Shown: positions 16,543-24,531 of the stretch, one piece after another
How the letters are laid out: each line of letters begins with the position of its first letter
Numbering within the stretch: position 1 is the stretch's first letter
Source: Candidatus Krumholzibacteriia bacterium
GTDB lineage: Bacteria; Krumholzibacteriota; Krumholzibacteriia; LZORAL124-64-63
Assembly (NCBI GenBank): GCA_016744705.1
Contig: JADGDU010000003.1
Location: 1-64,000 of the forward strand
DNA: 64,000 nucleotides
Direction of reading: 5' to 3'
Made by a program: the position numbers and the translations under genes
Notes under the pieces: model-generated
Databases searched by the model: none
Seen by the model: the letters and a program-made list of their open reading frames with translations, nothing else
What the model was told of the DNA's origin: nothing

Positions 16543-17294
16543 TGCTGTTCATCCATGCGGCCCAGTATTTCGTGGTCAGTGTATTTTCCAGAAAGAGTAA
16601 ATACCGTGGTCATGCCCAGCTCTTTGGCTGTGATCAAATCGGCCACGGGGTCATCCGAAATAAATAGGGCTTCGTCCGGTTGCACGCCAACCCTTTTCAG
16701 AGCCTCCTTGTAGATTCTCTCCTCTGGTTTGCCTACTGTCACCACTTTTCCTGAACCACTGACTAATTCCAGGGCGGCAGCCCAGGCGCCAGGGCCCAGC
16801 CGGCGGCGGCCTTCACCGTCCAAAAAGAAATGATTCCGGTGCAGGCAGAGCAGATCTGCTCCACCGTCCAGCAGGGCAGGCAAAGCAGCATCCAGCTGGT
16901 GAATCTCTAAATGGGCGTTGGCCCCTAAAACCACCGCATCACAGGTATCGGCCTCCACCAGCTCGAAACCCATGTCTTGCCAGAACTCATTCAAGCGGGC
17001 AGCCCCCAGCCAAATAATCCGTTTTTTGCCCCGCTGTTGCAGCCAACTCACCCCCAGAGAAAGGGCTCCCACCAAATGATCTTCGGTGACGGGAAACCCC
17101 AGCCCGGAAAGCCTCTCGACCAACTCATCCGGGCGATCGGTCGTATTATTGCTGACCAGACAATACGGAACATTGCTCTGGGCGATCTCCTGCATCCAAG
17201 CCACCGAACCCTCCACGGGCTCGTATCTTTTATCCCTTACCAGCACACCTTCGATGTCGATGAGCCAGGCTTTGGGCGTTTTGAAGGGCGTCAT
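16476..17294 (-). CDS. HAD-superfamily phosphatase, NagD/HDHD2-like (subfamily IIA)
   Basis: At 272 aa this fits the HAD-IIA family of small-molecule phosphatases (nucleotide, phosphoglycolate or p-nitrophenyl phosphate types). Motif I is LIDIEGVL (nucleophile Asp, with Glu in place of the second Asp), motif II is LVSNNTTDRP, the C2 cap lies in the middle, motif III Lys is in TVGKPEERIY, and motif IV is FISDDPVADLITAKELGM. The Asp-to-Glu change at the general acid position occurs in some HDHD2-like proteins and may slow or alter activity. Its start overlaps the upstream glycosyltransferase stop by four bases, so the two are likely cotranscribed. The physiological substrate cannot be told. Confidence 0.85.
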   Translation of the reverse strand: MTPFKTPKAWLIDIEGVLVRDKRYEPVEGSVAWMQEIAQSNVPYCLVSNNTTDRPDELVERLSGLGFPVTEDHLVGALSLGVSWLQQRGKKRIIWLGAARLNEFWQDMGFELVEADTCDAVVLGANAHLEIHQLDAALPALLDGGADLLCLHRNHFFLDGEGRRRLGPGAWAAALELVSGSGKVVTVGKPEERIYKEALKRVGVQPDEALFISDDPVADLITAKELGMTTVFTLSGKYTDHEILGRMDEQQWPDVIVTVPADLMTGKSHHGN

Positions 17295-18457
17295 TTATTT
17301 TCCTCGGAGTAGGGGTCGGCAACAACACGGTCCACCAAATCATCAAATGAATGGACCAAACGTTCCCAGCAAAATTCGTCCACATCACGATCCAGGGAAC
17401 AGACATGCCCACAGGAGTCGCCGGTTAATAAATCGCTCAGAAGGGCCACCAGCCCCTCTTCGTCGTCATAGAAATGGCGGCCTTTGCAACGGGAACCATA
17501 CATACTTGGGTAGACTTGCTCCCGAGGCAAAACCGGATAACAACCAGCGTGAATGGCTTCGGCCACTGAAATGCCAAAATACTCCTGATTGGCGCAACTG
17601 ACCACTATATCACCCCGCTCCAGGATCTCATCGTATTGCTGGCGAGTGGGTTGAAAACCGAAGGCAATGCAACGAGAACCCAGGCGATGGGCCAAAGGTT
17701 GAAAGACCTCTTCATGGCTTTTCGATTCCCCCAACAAAGCCACGTCAAAATCCAATCCGGCATCCAACAATCGATTAACCGCCGCGCTGAACATCTCCGG
17801 TCTTTTATCAAATTCCCAGCGATGATTCCACACCAACAGGGGGCGGCCACTGCGGGGCCAGGCTGGGCCAATGTCCGCATGGCATTCTCCAGCGCGGTAT
17901 TGTGGGAAATGGTTTTCCGAAAGAGGCTTGCGATCCAAACCAACTCCCAGAACCTGACTGCTGGCCTCCAGCTTTTCAGGAACCCGCCGGGGCGATCCTT
18001 CGGGCATTTTACCCAAATAGCTGGCCAGACTGTTCAGAAAGAGGCGGCGATGAAATTCGCTGTTAAAAATAACCCGGTTGGCTGCCAGACAACTGATGAT
18101 GTTAGTGAATCCAAAATGAAAATCGAATTCCTCATCGGGAGAAAGAGGGTATGTCAGTTGGTTTTCATGCATGTAGAGAATGACCGGCACCCGATCCAGA
18201 GGTGGTCGCAGCATCCCCCGCAAATCCGCTACATTCAAAAATCCCGTGGCAAAGATCAGATCCACCGGCTCACCCTTACGCTCGTTGAGCAAATCTGCAA
18301 ACCAGGCCGAAGAACCCCGCATGCGCCACTTCCAAAATCGAGCTGGCAAAGTAAATGATTCGAACTCGTGCCGGGACCGCCCAATCCAACCTTCACGGAA
18401 CGCCCGATGGCTTCCACCATCATAGGGTTCAATAAAAAGGACTCTCTTTATATTCAA
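17291..18457 (-). CDS. tRNA-queuosine mannosyltransferase-like glycosyltransferase (DUF3524/GTDC1 family)
   Basis: The sequence closely follows the family of human QTMAN/GTDC1, which mannosylates queuosine-34 of tRNA-Asp. Matching motifs in order are LFIEPYDGGSH, TLPARFWKWRMRGSSAWF, the YMHENQLTYPL core, VIFNSEFHRRLFL, LVWNHRWEFDKRPEMF, LLGESKSHEEVF, and the GT4-type EYFGISVAEAIHAGCYPVLP. The TTG at 18457 is chosen because AGGAG lies nine bases upstream and family members start right before the EPYDGGSH strand; an in-frame TTG at 18511 would add 18 residues. The sugar donor and exact acceptor in bacteria are not settled. The presence of queF and queG about 33 kb away makes a tRNA-Q acceptor plausible. 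It is first in an operon with the HAD gene. Confidence 0.82.
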   Translation of the reverse strand: MNIKRVLFIEPYDGGSHRAFREGWIGRSRHEFESFTLPARFWKWRMRGSSAWFADLLNERKGEPVDLIFATGFLNVADLRGMLRPPLDRVPVILYMHENQLTYPLSPDEEFDFHFGFTNIISCLAANRVIFNSEFHRRLFLNSLASYLGKMPEGSPRRVPEKLEASSQVLGVGLDRKPLSENHFPQYRAGECHADIGPAWPRSGRPLLVWNHRWEFDKRPEMFSAAVNRLLDAGLDFDVALLGESKSHEEVFQPLAHRLGSRCIAFGFQPTRQQYDEILERGDIVVSCANQEYFGISVAEAIHAGCYPVLPREQVYPSMYGSRCKGRHFYDDEEGLVALLSDLLTGDSCGHVCSLDRDVDEFCWERLVHSFDDLVDRVVADPYSEENK

Positions 18458-18528
18458 CTGTTGCAACTCCTTACAGAACTTTTTTTCTTTCGAAACCTCA
18501 GATGGATTCAACTAAAAAACCAACCATA

Positions 18529-18557
18529 TTGATGAACATGCCATTTTCCTTTATAAT
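18529..18557 (+). promoter_or_regulatory. Sigma-70-type promoter of the secreted subtilase gene
   Basis: TTGATG (18529-18534), 17 bases, then a perfect TATAAT (18552-18557). Transcription would start near 18564, leaving a leader of about 130 bases before the ATG at 18696. It also lies just upstream of the divergent glycosyltransferase gene. Confidence 0.6.
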
Positions 18558-18695
18558 TCATTTTAAGATAAGAGCGAAAAAGTATTTCACTGGAGTCGAA
18601 ATCACGCCTTCAGTATTCTCGTTGTGTGGTCGTCATACGGTTCGCCCCGGTAAGCCGCCCTGCGGGATCCCGTTCACCTTTTGAGAGGATTCCCC

Positions 18696-21600
18696 ATGAA
18701 GAAGCTTGTGCTCATCGCCTTGCTGGGCTTGATGCTAGGCTCCAGCCTGGCCAGCGCCCAACCCTATGAAAATTCATCTGTGATTGGCCAGGTCCAGGAC
18801 CGGGTCGTCATCACAGTCAAAGCCGGCACCAAAATGGCCTTTGAGAAATCAGACCAAGGTGTCCGTGTGGGTGTGCCCAGCCTTGATGCCCTGAGTGAAA
18901 GATTTTCTGTCCGAGACATGGAACAAATGTACGACGGTTTGACCAACAACCTGAAGTCCAAATCCAATAAGGATATACTGGCTCGGGTATGGGCCGTAGA
19001 TTTTCCCGAAGAAATGGGCCTTAAAGAAGTTCAGGCCGCTTACGCCGCCTTGCCCGAAGTGGAAGACGTACGGTTGGTGGACATCTGTAAAATGTACGAC
19101 GCCTACCTGCCCAACGATGTGGCCAGCGCTCAATACTATCTGCGCAACATGAATTTGGGCGGCGCTGATCTGCGTGCCGTGGGCGCCTGGAACCAGGCCC
19201 TTGGTGATTCCAACATCATTGTGGCCGTGGCCGACTCTGGTGTGGATTGGCACCACCCCGACCTCGGTGGAAACCACCCAGACAAGGTTAACGGGGCTTT
19301 ATGGACCAACTGGGAAGAGTACTACGGTATTGAAAATTATGATGACGACGGCAACGGCAAAATCGATGACATCCGCGGCTGGGATTTTGTAAACATTCCC
19401 GCCAGCCAGGGTTATCCCGATGAAGATGTCACCACCGCCGACAACGACCCCATGGACTACGAAAGCCATGGCACCATGGCCGCTGGCTGTGTCACTGCCA
19501 TCACTAACAACGGTTACGGTATTGCAGGCACGGCTCCCGGCGTCAAAGTCATGGCCATCCGTGTGGGTTGGTTGCCAGCTGGAGAAACCGGTGGTGTGGT
19601 CCGCATGGATTTTGCTGCCCAGGGAATCCTCTACGCCATCAACAATGGTGCTAAAATCATTAATACAAGTTGGGGATCCAGCAGCTACCTCGCCCTGTCC
19701 GTGACCTCGGCCCTGGATGCAGGCACGCTCATCGTCACCGCTGCCGGTAACGACAACAACGACGAAGCATCTTATCTGGGCTCCCGTGCCGGTGTGATCG
19801 CAGTGGCGGCCACTGACCAAAACGATACCAGAGCCACTTTCTCCAACTACGGATCCTGGGTCGAGATTGCCGCACCTGGTGTGGGCATCTACTCAACGCA
19901 TTACAACAACAGCACCCAAAGCAGTGGTTACGCTTCATGGGATGGCACCAGTTTCGCCTCTCCCATCACGGCCGGAGCCGCGGCACTGTTGTGGTCCGCC
20001 AACCCAAGCATGAGCTACACAGAGATCACCAGTCTTCTGACCCGCAACGCCGATGACCTTGATGCCCAAAACCCAGCATTTGCTGGCCTTTTGGGTGCTG
20101 GTCGCGTCAATATGTTGCGTGCTTTGGGTGATACCGAACACAGATATCCTGAAGAATTCCCCACCGTTTTCGATGCCATCAATAGCTCAGCCGACGGTGA
20201 TATCATTGCCATCGAAGGCGGCATCACAGTGAATGGTCCCATGACTGTTCTCGGTCGAGAAATCCAGGTTCTGGGCGGCTACAGCTCCGACTACACTTCC
20301 CGTGATCCCATCAACAATCCCACCATCCTGCAGGGTGCCCTGAACAACTCGGTCTTGAAGTTCAATGGCACAGTGGAACACACCACTGTGGTGGATGGTT
20401 TTGTGATTCAAGGTGGCGGTGGACTCAATTTCTCAGGCATCCCCTACACCGGCATTTATGGTGGCGGAGTGCTGCTACAAAATGTTTCCCCCACCCTGCG
20501 CAACCTGGAAATCACCAACAACAGCGTGGGTAGCAACAGTATACTGGGCCTTGGTGGCGGCATCATGTTCAACAACTCCCAAGCCATTTTAGAGAACGTG
20601 CACGTGCATGACAACACAGGCATTTACGGTGCCGGTATTTTTGCCAACAACAGTGCGCCCACTCTGACCGACTGCATGATTGAGAATAATGGAGTCATCA
20701 CTGACAACCCAAGCTTCTCCCCCCAAGGCGGTGGAATGCACTTGCTTGACTCAACTGTCACCATGAACAATTGCATCGTTAATGGTCATGCTGATTGCTC
20801 TGAAGGCGGTGGAGTTTACTCCAGTGACAACTCAGCCCTCAACATGACCGGTGGCGAAATTTTGGGTAATAGTGCCAAGAATTCCGGTGGTGGCCTCTTC
20901 CAATCCGGTGGCAGTCTGAACCTCGTTGGCGTGAACATCAGCAACAACGGGAAATTGCCAACCAGCACCTTCATGAGCGGTGGTGGCATATATGCGGAAT
21001 CAGCCAGTGTGAACCTGGACAGCTTGGTCATTGGCAACAATACATCCAATGCCGGCGGTGGCATCAGCTTTACCACATGCACCCAGGCCGACATTAGCAA
21101 CTCCGTCATTCATGGTAATTCCGCTCAATTTTTTGGCGGTGCCATTCACTACAACAATACTCTCGCAGGATCTGCCAACAGCAATACCATTATAGAAAAC
21201 GAAGCGACCTTTAGCGGCGGTGGCGGAATCTATATTCAAGGTAATGTTCCCGATCTCAATAATAACATTATCGCTTACAACATTGGCGGAAGCAGTAATG
21301 CCAACGGTGTAGCCGTACCCTCGGCGCCCGCTTCCTTCCTTTGCAACGATGTCTTTGGCAATGCCTCTGCCGATTATTCCGGCATGGCCGACCCCACCGG
21401 CACTGGCGGAAACATTTCCGTTGATCCTGAATTTTGCAACCTGGCTGAAGGCAACTTCAACGTCGGCAGCGCCTCTCCCTGCGATGCAGATAACAGTGGC
21501 GGCTGTGGATTGATCGGGGCTTTGGGTGCTGGTTGCAGTGGCGATCTCACTCCCGTGCCTGACTCTGGAGACGGTCTGCCTCTGGCTTTCCGGGTGGAAC

Positions 21601-21860
21601 AGAATTTCCCTAACCCGTTTAACCCGTCGACCACGATTCGCTTTGCTTTGCCCAGCGCGGCCCATACTAAGGTGGTCATTTTCGATCTGGCTGGACGTAA
21701 AGTGAAGACATTGGTTGATGACATGCTTACTGCTCAAAGTCATGAAGCGGTTTGGATGGGTAATGATGAAGCGGGGCGTAGTGTTTCTGCTGGGGTGTAC
21801 TTCTATCGGGTCAGCTCTGGTGACCACCTATCAGTAGGCCGAATGGCACTGATCAAATAG
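18696..21860 (+). CDS. Secreted subtilisin-like (S8) protease with beta-helix region and C-terminal FlgD-like sorting domain
   Basis: The 1054-aa preproprotein has a signal peptide (1-22, ASA/QP) and a prodomain. The S8 catalytic domain has Asp180 (VADSGVDWHHPD), His258 (ESHGTMAAG), Asn352 (TAAGND) and Ser419 (DGTSFASPIT). A DDDGNGKIDD loop (about 216-225) looks like an inserted calcium site. From about 465 to 935 the sequence is a run of short Gly/Asn/Ser-rich rungs with repeated GGGI/GGGL turns, typical of a right-handed parallel beta-helix. The last 90 residues (NFPNPFNPSTTIRFALP ... GVYFYRVSSG) form the FlgD-like/type IX-style C-terminal domain used for export or surface attachment in FCB bacteria. 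GAGAGGA precedes the chosen ATG; an ATG at 18681 is less likely. Confidence 0.9.
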   Translation: MKKLVLIALLGLMLGSSLASAQPYENSSVIGQVQDRVVITVKAGTKMAFEKSDQGVRVGVPSLDALSERFSVRDMEQMYDGLTNNLKSKSNKDILARVWAVDFPEEMGLKEVQAAYAALPEVEDVRLVDICKMYDAYLPNDVASAQYYLRNMNLGGADLRAVGAWNQALGDSNIIVAVADSGVDWHHPDLGGNHPDKVNGALWTNWEEYYGIENYDDDGNGKIDDIRGWDFVNIPASQGYPDEDVTTADNDPMDYESHGTMAAGCVTAITNNGYGIAGTAPGVKVMAIRVGWLPAGETGGVVRMDFAAQGILYAINNGAKIINTSWGSSSYLALSVTSALDAGTLIVTAAGNDNNDEASYLGSRAGVIAVAATDQNDTRATFSNYGSWVEIAAPGVGIYSTHYNNSTQSSGYASWDGTSFASPITAGAAALLWSANPSMSYTEITSLLTRNADDLDAQNPAFAGLLGAGRVNMLRALGDTEHRYPEEFPTVFDAINSSADGDIIAIEGGITVNGPMTVLGREIQVLGGYSSDYTSRDPINNPTILQGALNNSVLKFNGTVEHTTVVDGFVIQGGGGLNFSGIPYTGIYGGGVLLQNVSPTLRNLEITNNSVGSNSILGLGGGIMFNNSQAILENVHVHDNTGIYGAGIFANNSAPTLTDCMIENNGVITDNPSFSPQGGGMHLLDSTVTMNNCIVNGHADCSEGGGVYSSDNSALNMTGGEILGNSAKNSGGGLFQSGGSLNLVGVNISNNGKLPTSTFMSGGGIYAESASVNLDSLVIGNNTSNAGGGISFTTCTQADISNSVIHGNSAQFFGGAIHYNNTLAGSANSNTIIENEATFSGGGGIYIQGNVPDLNNNIIAYNIGGSSNANGVAVPSAPASFLCNDVFGNASADYSGMADPTGTGGNISVDPEFCNLAEGNFNVGSASPCDADNSGGCGLIGALGAGCSGDLTPVPDSGDGLPLAFRVEQNFPNPFNPSTTIRFALPSAAHTKVVIFDLAGRKVKTLVDDMLTAQSHEAVWMGNDEAGRSVSAGVYFYRVSSGDHLSVGRMALIK

Positions 21861-21882
21861 TTGTGCCTTCGAAATTGTGTCT
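21861..21882 (+). repeat. 3'-UTR direct-repeat element, copy 1
   Basis: Directly after the TAG of the subtilase gene come TTGTGCCT, six bases, and TTGTGTCT. The same TTGTGYCT-N6-TTGTGYCT arrangement follows the stop codons at 24532 and 28342 (minus strand). Here a terminator hairpin follows seven bases later. Confidence 0.55.
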
Positions 21883-21888
21883 ATCTCC

Positions 21889-21928
21889 AGCCCGCTTTGC
21901 CAAATACTTGGTAAAGCGGGCTTTCTAT
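21889..21928 (+). terminator. Intrinsic terminator of the subtilase gene
   Basis: A 13-bp stem AGCCCGCTTTGCC/GGTAAAGCGGGCT (one mismatch-like wobble) with an eight-base loop is followed by TTCTATT. The T-run is modest, but position and stem strength fit a terminator. Confidence 0.7.
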
Positions 21929-21964
21929 TAAGCCAGGCTCAATTCATGGTGCCGTTCTCCTTCA

Positions 21965-22219
21965 ATGCCTCTCGTATTAACGGTGAGGTCGTCCCAGGTG
22001 TCACTCCCCAACCTGGCAATTTGGCGGTTTGCGTTACCACTGGCCGTCTTCATAGTGGTTCTGTCTACGATTGCAGCCAATCAACTAAATGGGCCATTGA
22101 TCAGTGGGGCCGTTGCATACAAAGGAATCCTTTGCTTAAGTTTATTACTATTTTTCCGACAACTCATAGTGAACTGGATGGGCTTCGAGCAAATGAGGAG
22201 ACGATCACATGAACATTAA
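21965..22219 (+). CDS. Possible small two-helix membrane protein upstream of the chemoreceptor
   Basis: An 84-codon frame fills most of the otherwise empty 280 bases before the chemoreceptor gene and overlaps its start by 11 bases. The predicted protein has two hydrophobic segments ([20 protein letters not shown] and [19 protein letters not shown]) and a basic end (MRRRSHEH), a plausible topology. No good ribosome-binding site precedes the ATG; a GTG at 21998 inside the frame is preceded by GAGG-like sequence. I recognise no family. It could be a real small gene or chance coding. Confidence 0.35.
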   Translation: MPLVLTVRSSQVSLPNLAIWRFALPLAVFIVVLSTIAANQLNGPLISGAVAYKGILCLSLLLFFRQLIVNWMGFEQMRRRSHEH

Positions 22220-24329
22220 TCTATCATTGAAAAGAAAACTCCTGCTGACTGGAATTTTGGTTTCAGTAATTCCCCTGATGATACTCACTACGATTATCAT
22301 CAAGCAGGAAAATCAAATGAAAGAAACTGCCGGCGAAGAATGCCTCGCCCTTGCCTTTGCTGATTTGGACCATATCGCCATGGGAATTACTGCCATGTGC
22401 GAAAGTCAGGAACAAATTCTGCAGCAGAGCATCAACCACGCAGTCAATGTGGCTGAACGCTTGACATCAGACAAAGGCAACCTGAGCATCGCTTCCATAA
22501 TTGAAAGCGACGAAAACATCAACTGGAAGACAGTCAAGCATACCGACGGAAGCACCCTGAATTACCAATTACCCCCAATGCTTCTTGGTGAAAACTGGAT
22601 TGGCCAGAACTTCGACCCCAACGTTTATTCCCCCGTGGTTGACGATGTTCGAGACTTGGTCAATGCCGACTGCACCATCTTCCAACGCATGAACGCCCAG
22701 GGCGACATGATGCGCATCTGCACAAACCTGGTGAAAGATGGTAAACGGCAGCTTGGTACCTACGTGCCGCGCACTAGCGCCGACGGCCACCCCAACCCTG
22801 TTCTGACGGCTGTCTTGGCTGGGCAGGAATATCGCGGACGGGCCACCGTTTTAGGTAAGGCCTCAATCTGCACCTACCGCCCCTTGATGAACGACTCCCG
22901 CGAAGTGATCGGCCTGGTGGCTACGGCCATGCCCATTGAAAACGCCACAGCCCTGCGTCAGTCAATCATCGACACCAAAATCGGTAAGTCCGGTTACGTA
23001 TTCGTCCTCGACTCCAAGGCCAACTATATTATTTCCAAGGACGGCAAGCGAGACGGTGAAAGTCTCTGGGAAGCCAAGGATGCTAACGGGGAGTTTATGG
23101 TCCAGGAAATCTGCGCCATCGCCACGAACCTTGATCAAGGTCAAATCGGCGGTATCACTTATCCCTGGAGCAATGTCGGCGACACGGGCAGCCGTGACAA
23201 GGTCGTGCGTCTGGTGTATTTCGAACCCTGGGACTGGGTCATCGGCGTAGGCTCCTATCAGGACGAATTTGAAGTAGCCAAAGCCAACGTGGCCAAAATC
23301 GGACATCAAAACCAAATAACACTGCTCATTATCTCCGGACTGGCCCTGCTGGCTTCGATCCTGATTTGGTTCTTTGTTTCCCATGGAATTGGCAAGGGCA
23401 TCAGTGGAGTGGTCGGTCAACTGTCTTCGGCCAGCAACCAGGTGACCGCAGCTTCTGATCAGGTCGCCCAAAGCAGTATCCAACTATCTGAGGGTGCCAG
23501 TGAACAAGCCAGTGCCCTGGAAGAAATTTCTGCCTCCTTGGTGGAAATGTCATCTATGACAAACCAGAACGCCGAAACTGCCGTTGAAACCGATTCTCTT
23601 GCAAAAGAATCACTTAAATGGGCCCATGATGGCTCCAAAGTCATGGACAACATGAACGATTCCATTGAGCGAATCAAAACAAGTAGTGATGAAACGGCCA
23701 ATATCCTCAAGACCATCGATGAGATCGCCTTCCAAACCAATCTACTTGCCCTGAATGCCGCCGTAGAAGCTGCTCGGGCAGGAGATGCCGGCAAGGGTTT
23801 TGCTGTGGTTGCCGAAGAAGTTCGCAATCTCGCCGGGCGAAGCGCTGAAGCAGCCAAAAATACATCCGTGCTCATCGATACATCCCAGGAGAATGCTCAG
23901 AAGGGTGTCCAGGCAAGTCAGGAAGTAGGCAGAGTGCTGGACAAGATCGCCGAAGGCATCCAAGGAGTGACCGATTTGATCGGGCAAGTGGCCAATGCCA
24001 GCCGAGAGCAGGCCCAAGGTGTCAGCGAGATCAGCACTGGTGTGGGCCAGCTGGATCAGGTGACTCAATCCACAGCCGCCATGACCGAAGAAACCGCCGC
24101 CGCCGGCGAAGAGCTTAGCGGCCAAGCTTCTGAGCTCAATCAGATGGTTGAAGTGTTGAACGGCATCGTTGAAGGAAATTCGGGCAAGCCCAGCAGGTAT
24201 GAGCTGTCATCGGCCGACACAGCAGAAGTACTTAAACCCAGCCCCGTCTTCACCCCTTCCAAATTCCCGGAGGCCCGTTCGCCAGAGGTAGTCATCCCTT
24301 TGGAGAATGATGATTTTCTAGAAATTTAG
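22209..24329 (+). CDS. Methyl-accepting chemotaxis protein with Cache ligand-binding domain
   Basis: The 706-aa receptor has TM1 at about 10-30 and a periplasmic Cache domain (about 35-365; [33 protein letters not shown] and [14 protein letters not shown] are typical of the Cache_3-Cache_2 type). TM2 is at about 370-392. A cytoplasmic signalling domain follows almost directly, without a clear HAMP. The signalling tip reads [20 protein letters not shown] followed by [20 protein letters not shown]. The C-terminus is extended and acidic (ENDDFLEI). GAGGAG nine bases before the ATG supports the start. It should feed the CheA/CheW array; one CheW-like protein is encoded at 55875. The ligand is unknown. 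The Cache domain is closely related to that of the receptor at 37789. Confidence 0.93.
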   Translation: MNINLSLKRKLLLTGILVSVIPLMILTTIIIKQENQMKETAGEECLALAFADLDHIAMGITAMCESQEQILQQSINHAVNVAERLTSDKGNLSIASIIESDENINWKTVKHTDGSTLNYQLPPMLLGENWIGQNFDPNVYSPVVDDVRDLVNADCTIFQRMNAQGDMMRICTNLVKDGKRQLGTYVPRTSADGHPNPVLTAVLAGQEYRGRATVLGKASICTYRPLMNDSREVIGLVATAMPIENATALRQSIIDTKIGKSGYVFVLDSKANYIISKDGKRDGESLWEAKDANGEFMVQEICAIATNLDQGQIGGITYPWSNVGDTGSRDKVVRLVYFEPWDWVIGVGSYQDEFEVAKANVAKIGHQNQITLLIISGLALLASILIWFFVSHGIGKGISGVVGQLSSASNQVTAASDQVAQSSIQLSEGASEQASALEEISASLVEMSSMTNQNAETAVETDSLAKESLKWAHDGSKVMDNMNDSIERIKTSSDETANILKTIDEIAFQTNLLALNAAVEAARAGDAGKGFAVVAEEVRNLAGRSAEAAKNTSVLIDTSQENAQKGVQASQEVGRVLDKIAEGIQGVTDLIGQVANASREQAQGVSEISTGVGQLDQVTQSTAAMTEETAAAGEELSGQASELNQMVEVLNGIVEGNSGKPSRYELSSADTAEVLKPSPVFTPSKFPEARSPEVVIPLENDDFLEI

Positions 24330-24366
24330 TATAGGAAAAATCATTCGAATAGGTTTTGAAATACAT

Positions 24367-24389
24367 GGCGGGTTGTATCACAACCCGCC
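24367..24389. terminator. Hairpin between convergent chemoreceptor and histidine kinase genes
   Basis: A 9-bp GC-rich stem GGCGGGTTG/CAACCCGCC with a five-base loop (TATCA) lies 38 bases after the chemoreceptor stop. Only a weak T-rich tract follows (TGCTTATTC). It may serve both converging transcripts. Confidence 0.5.
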
Positions 24390-24501
24390 TGCTTATTCAG
24401 GGTATCTCAACTAAGTACTTAGGATTTGGGTAGACGGGAGGAGTCCTTGATTCAGGTGTTCATTTAAAAAACACATACCTGGCCAGTGGCAAACAAAGAC
24501 C

Positions 24502-24523
24502 AGACACAAATTCAGAGGCACAA
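24502..24523 (-). repeat. 3'-UTR direct-repeat element, copy 2
   Basis: On the minus strand, eight bases after the histidine kinase stop, TTGTGCCT and TTGTGTCT occur six bases apart. A 29-base block (24497-24525) is identical to 28314-28342. An imperfect hairpin follows (CTGGTC with GGCCAG on the transcript), which keeps pairing by a G-U relative to copy 3. Confidence 0.6.
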
Positions 24524-24531
24524 CCAACATT

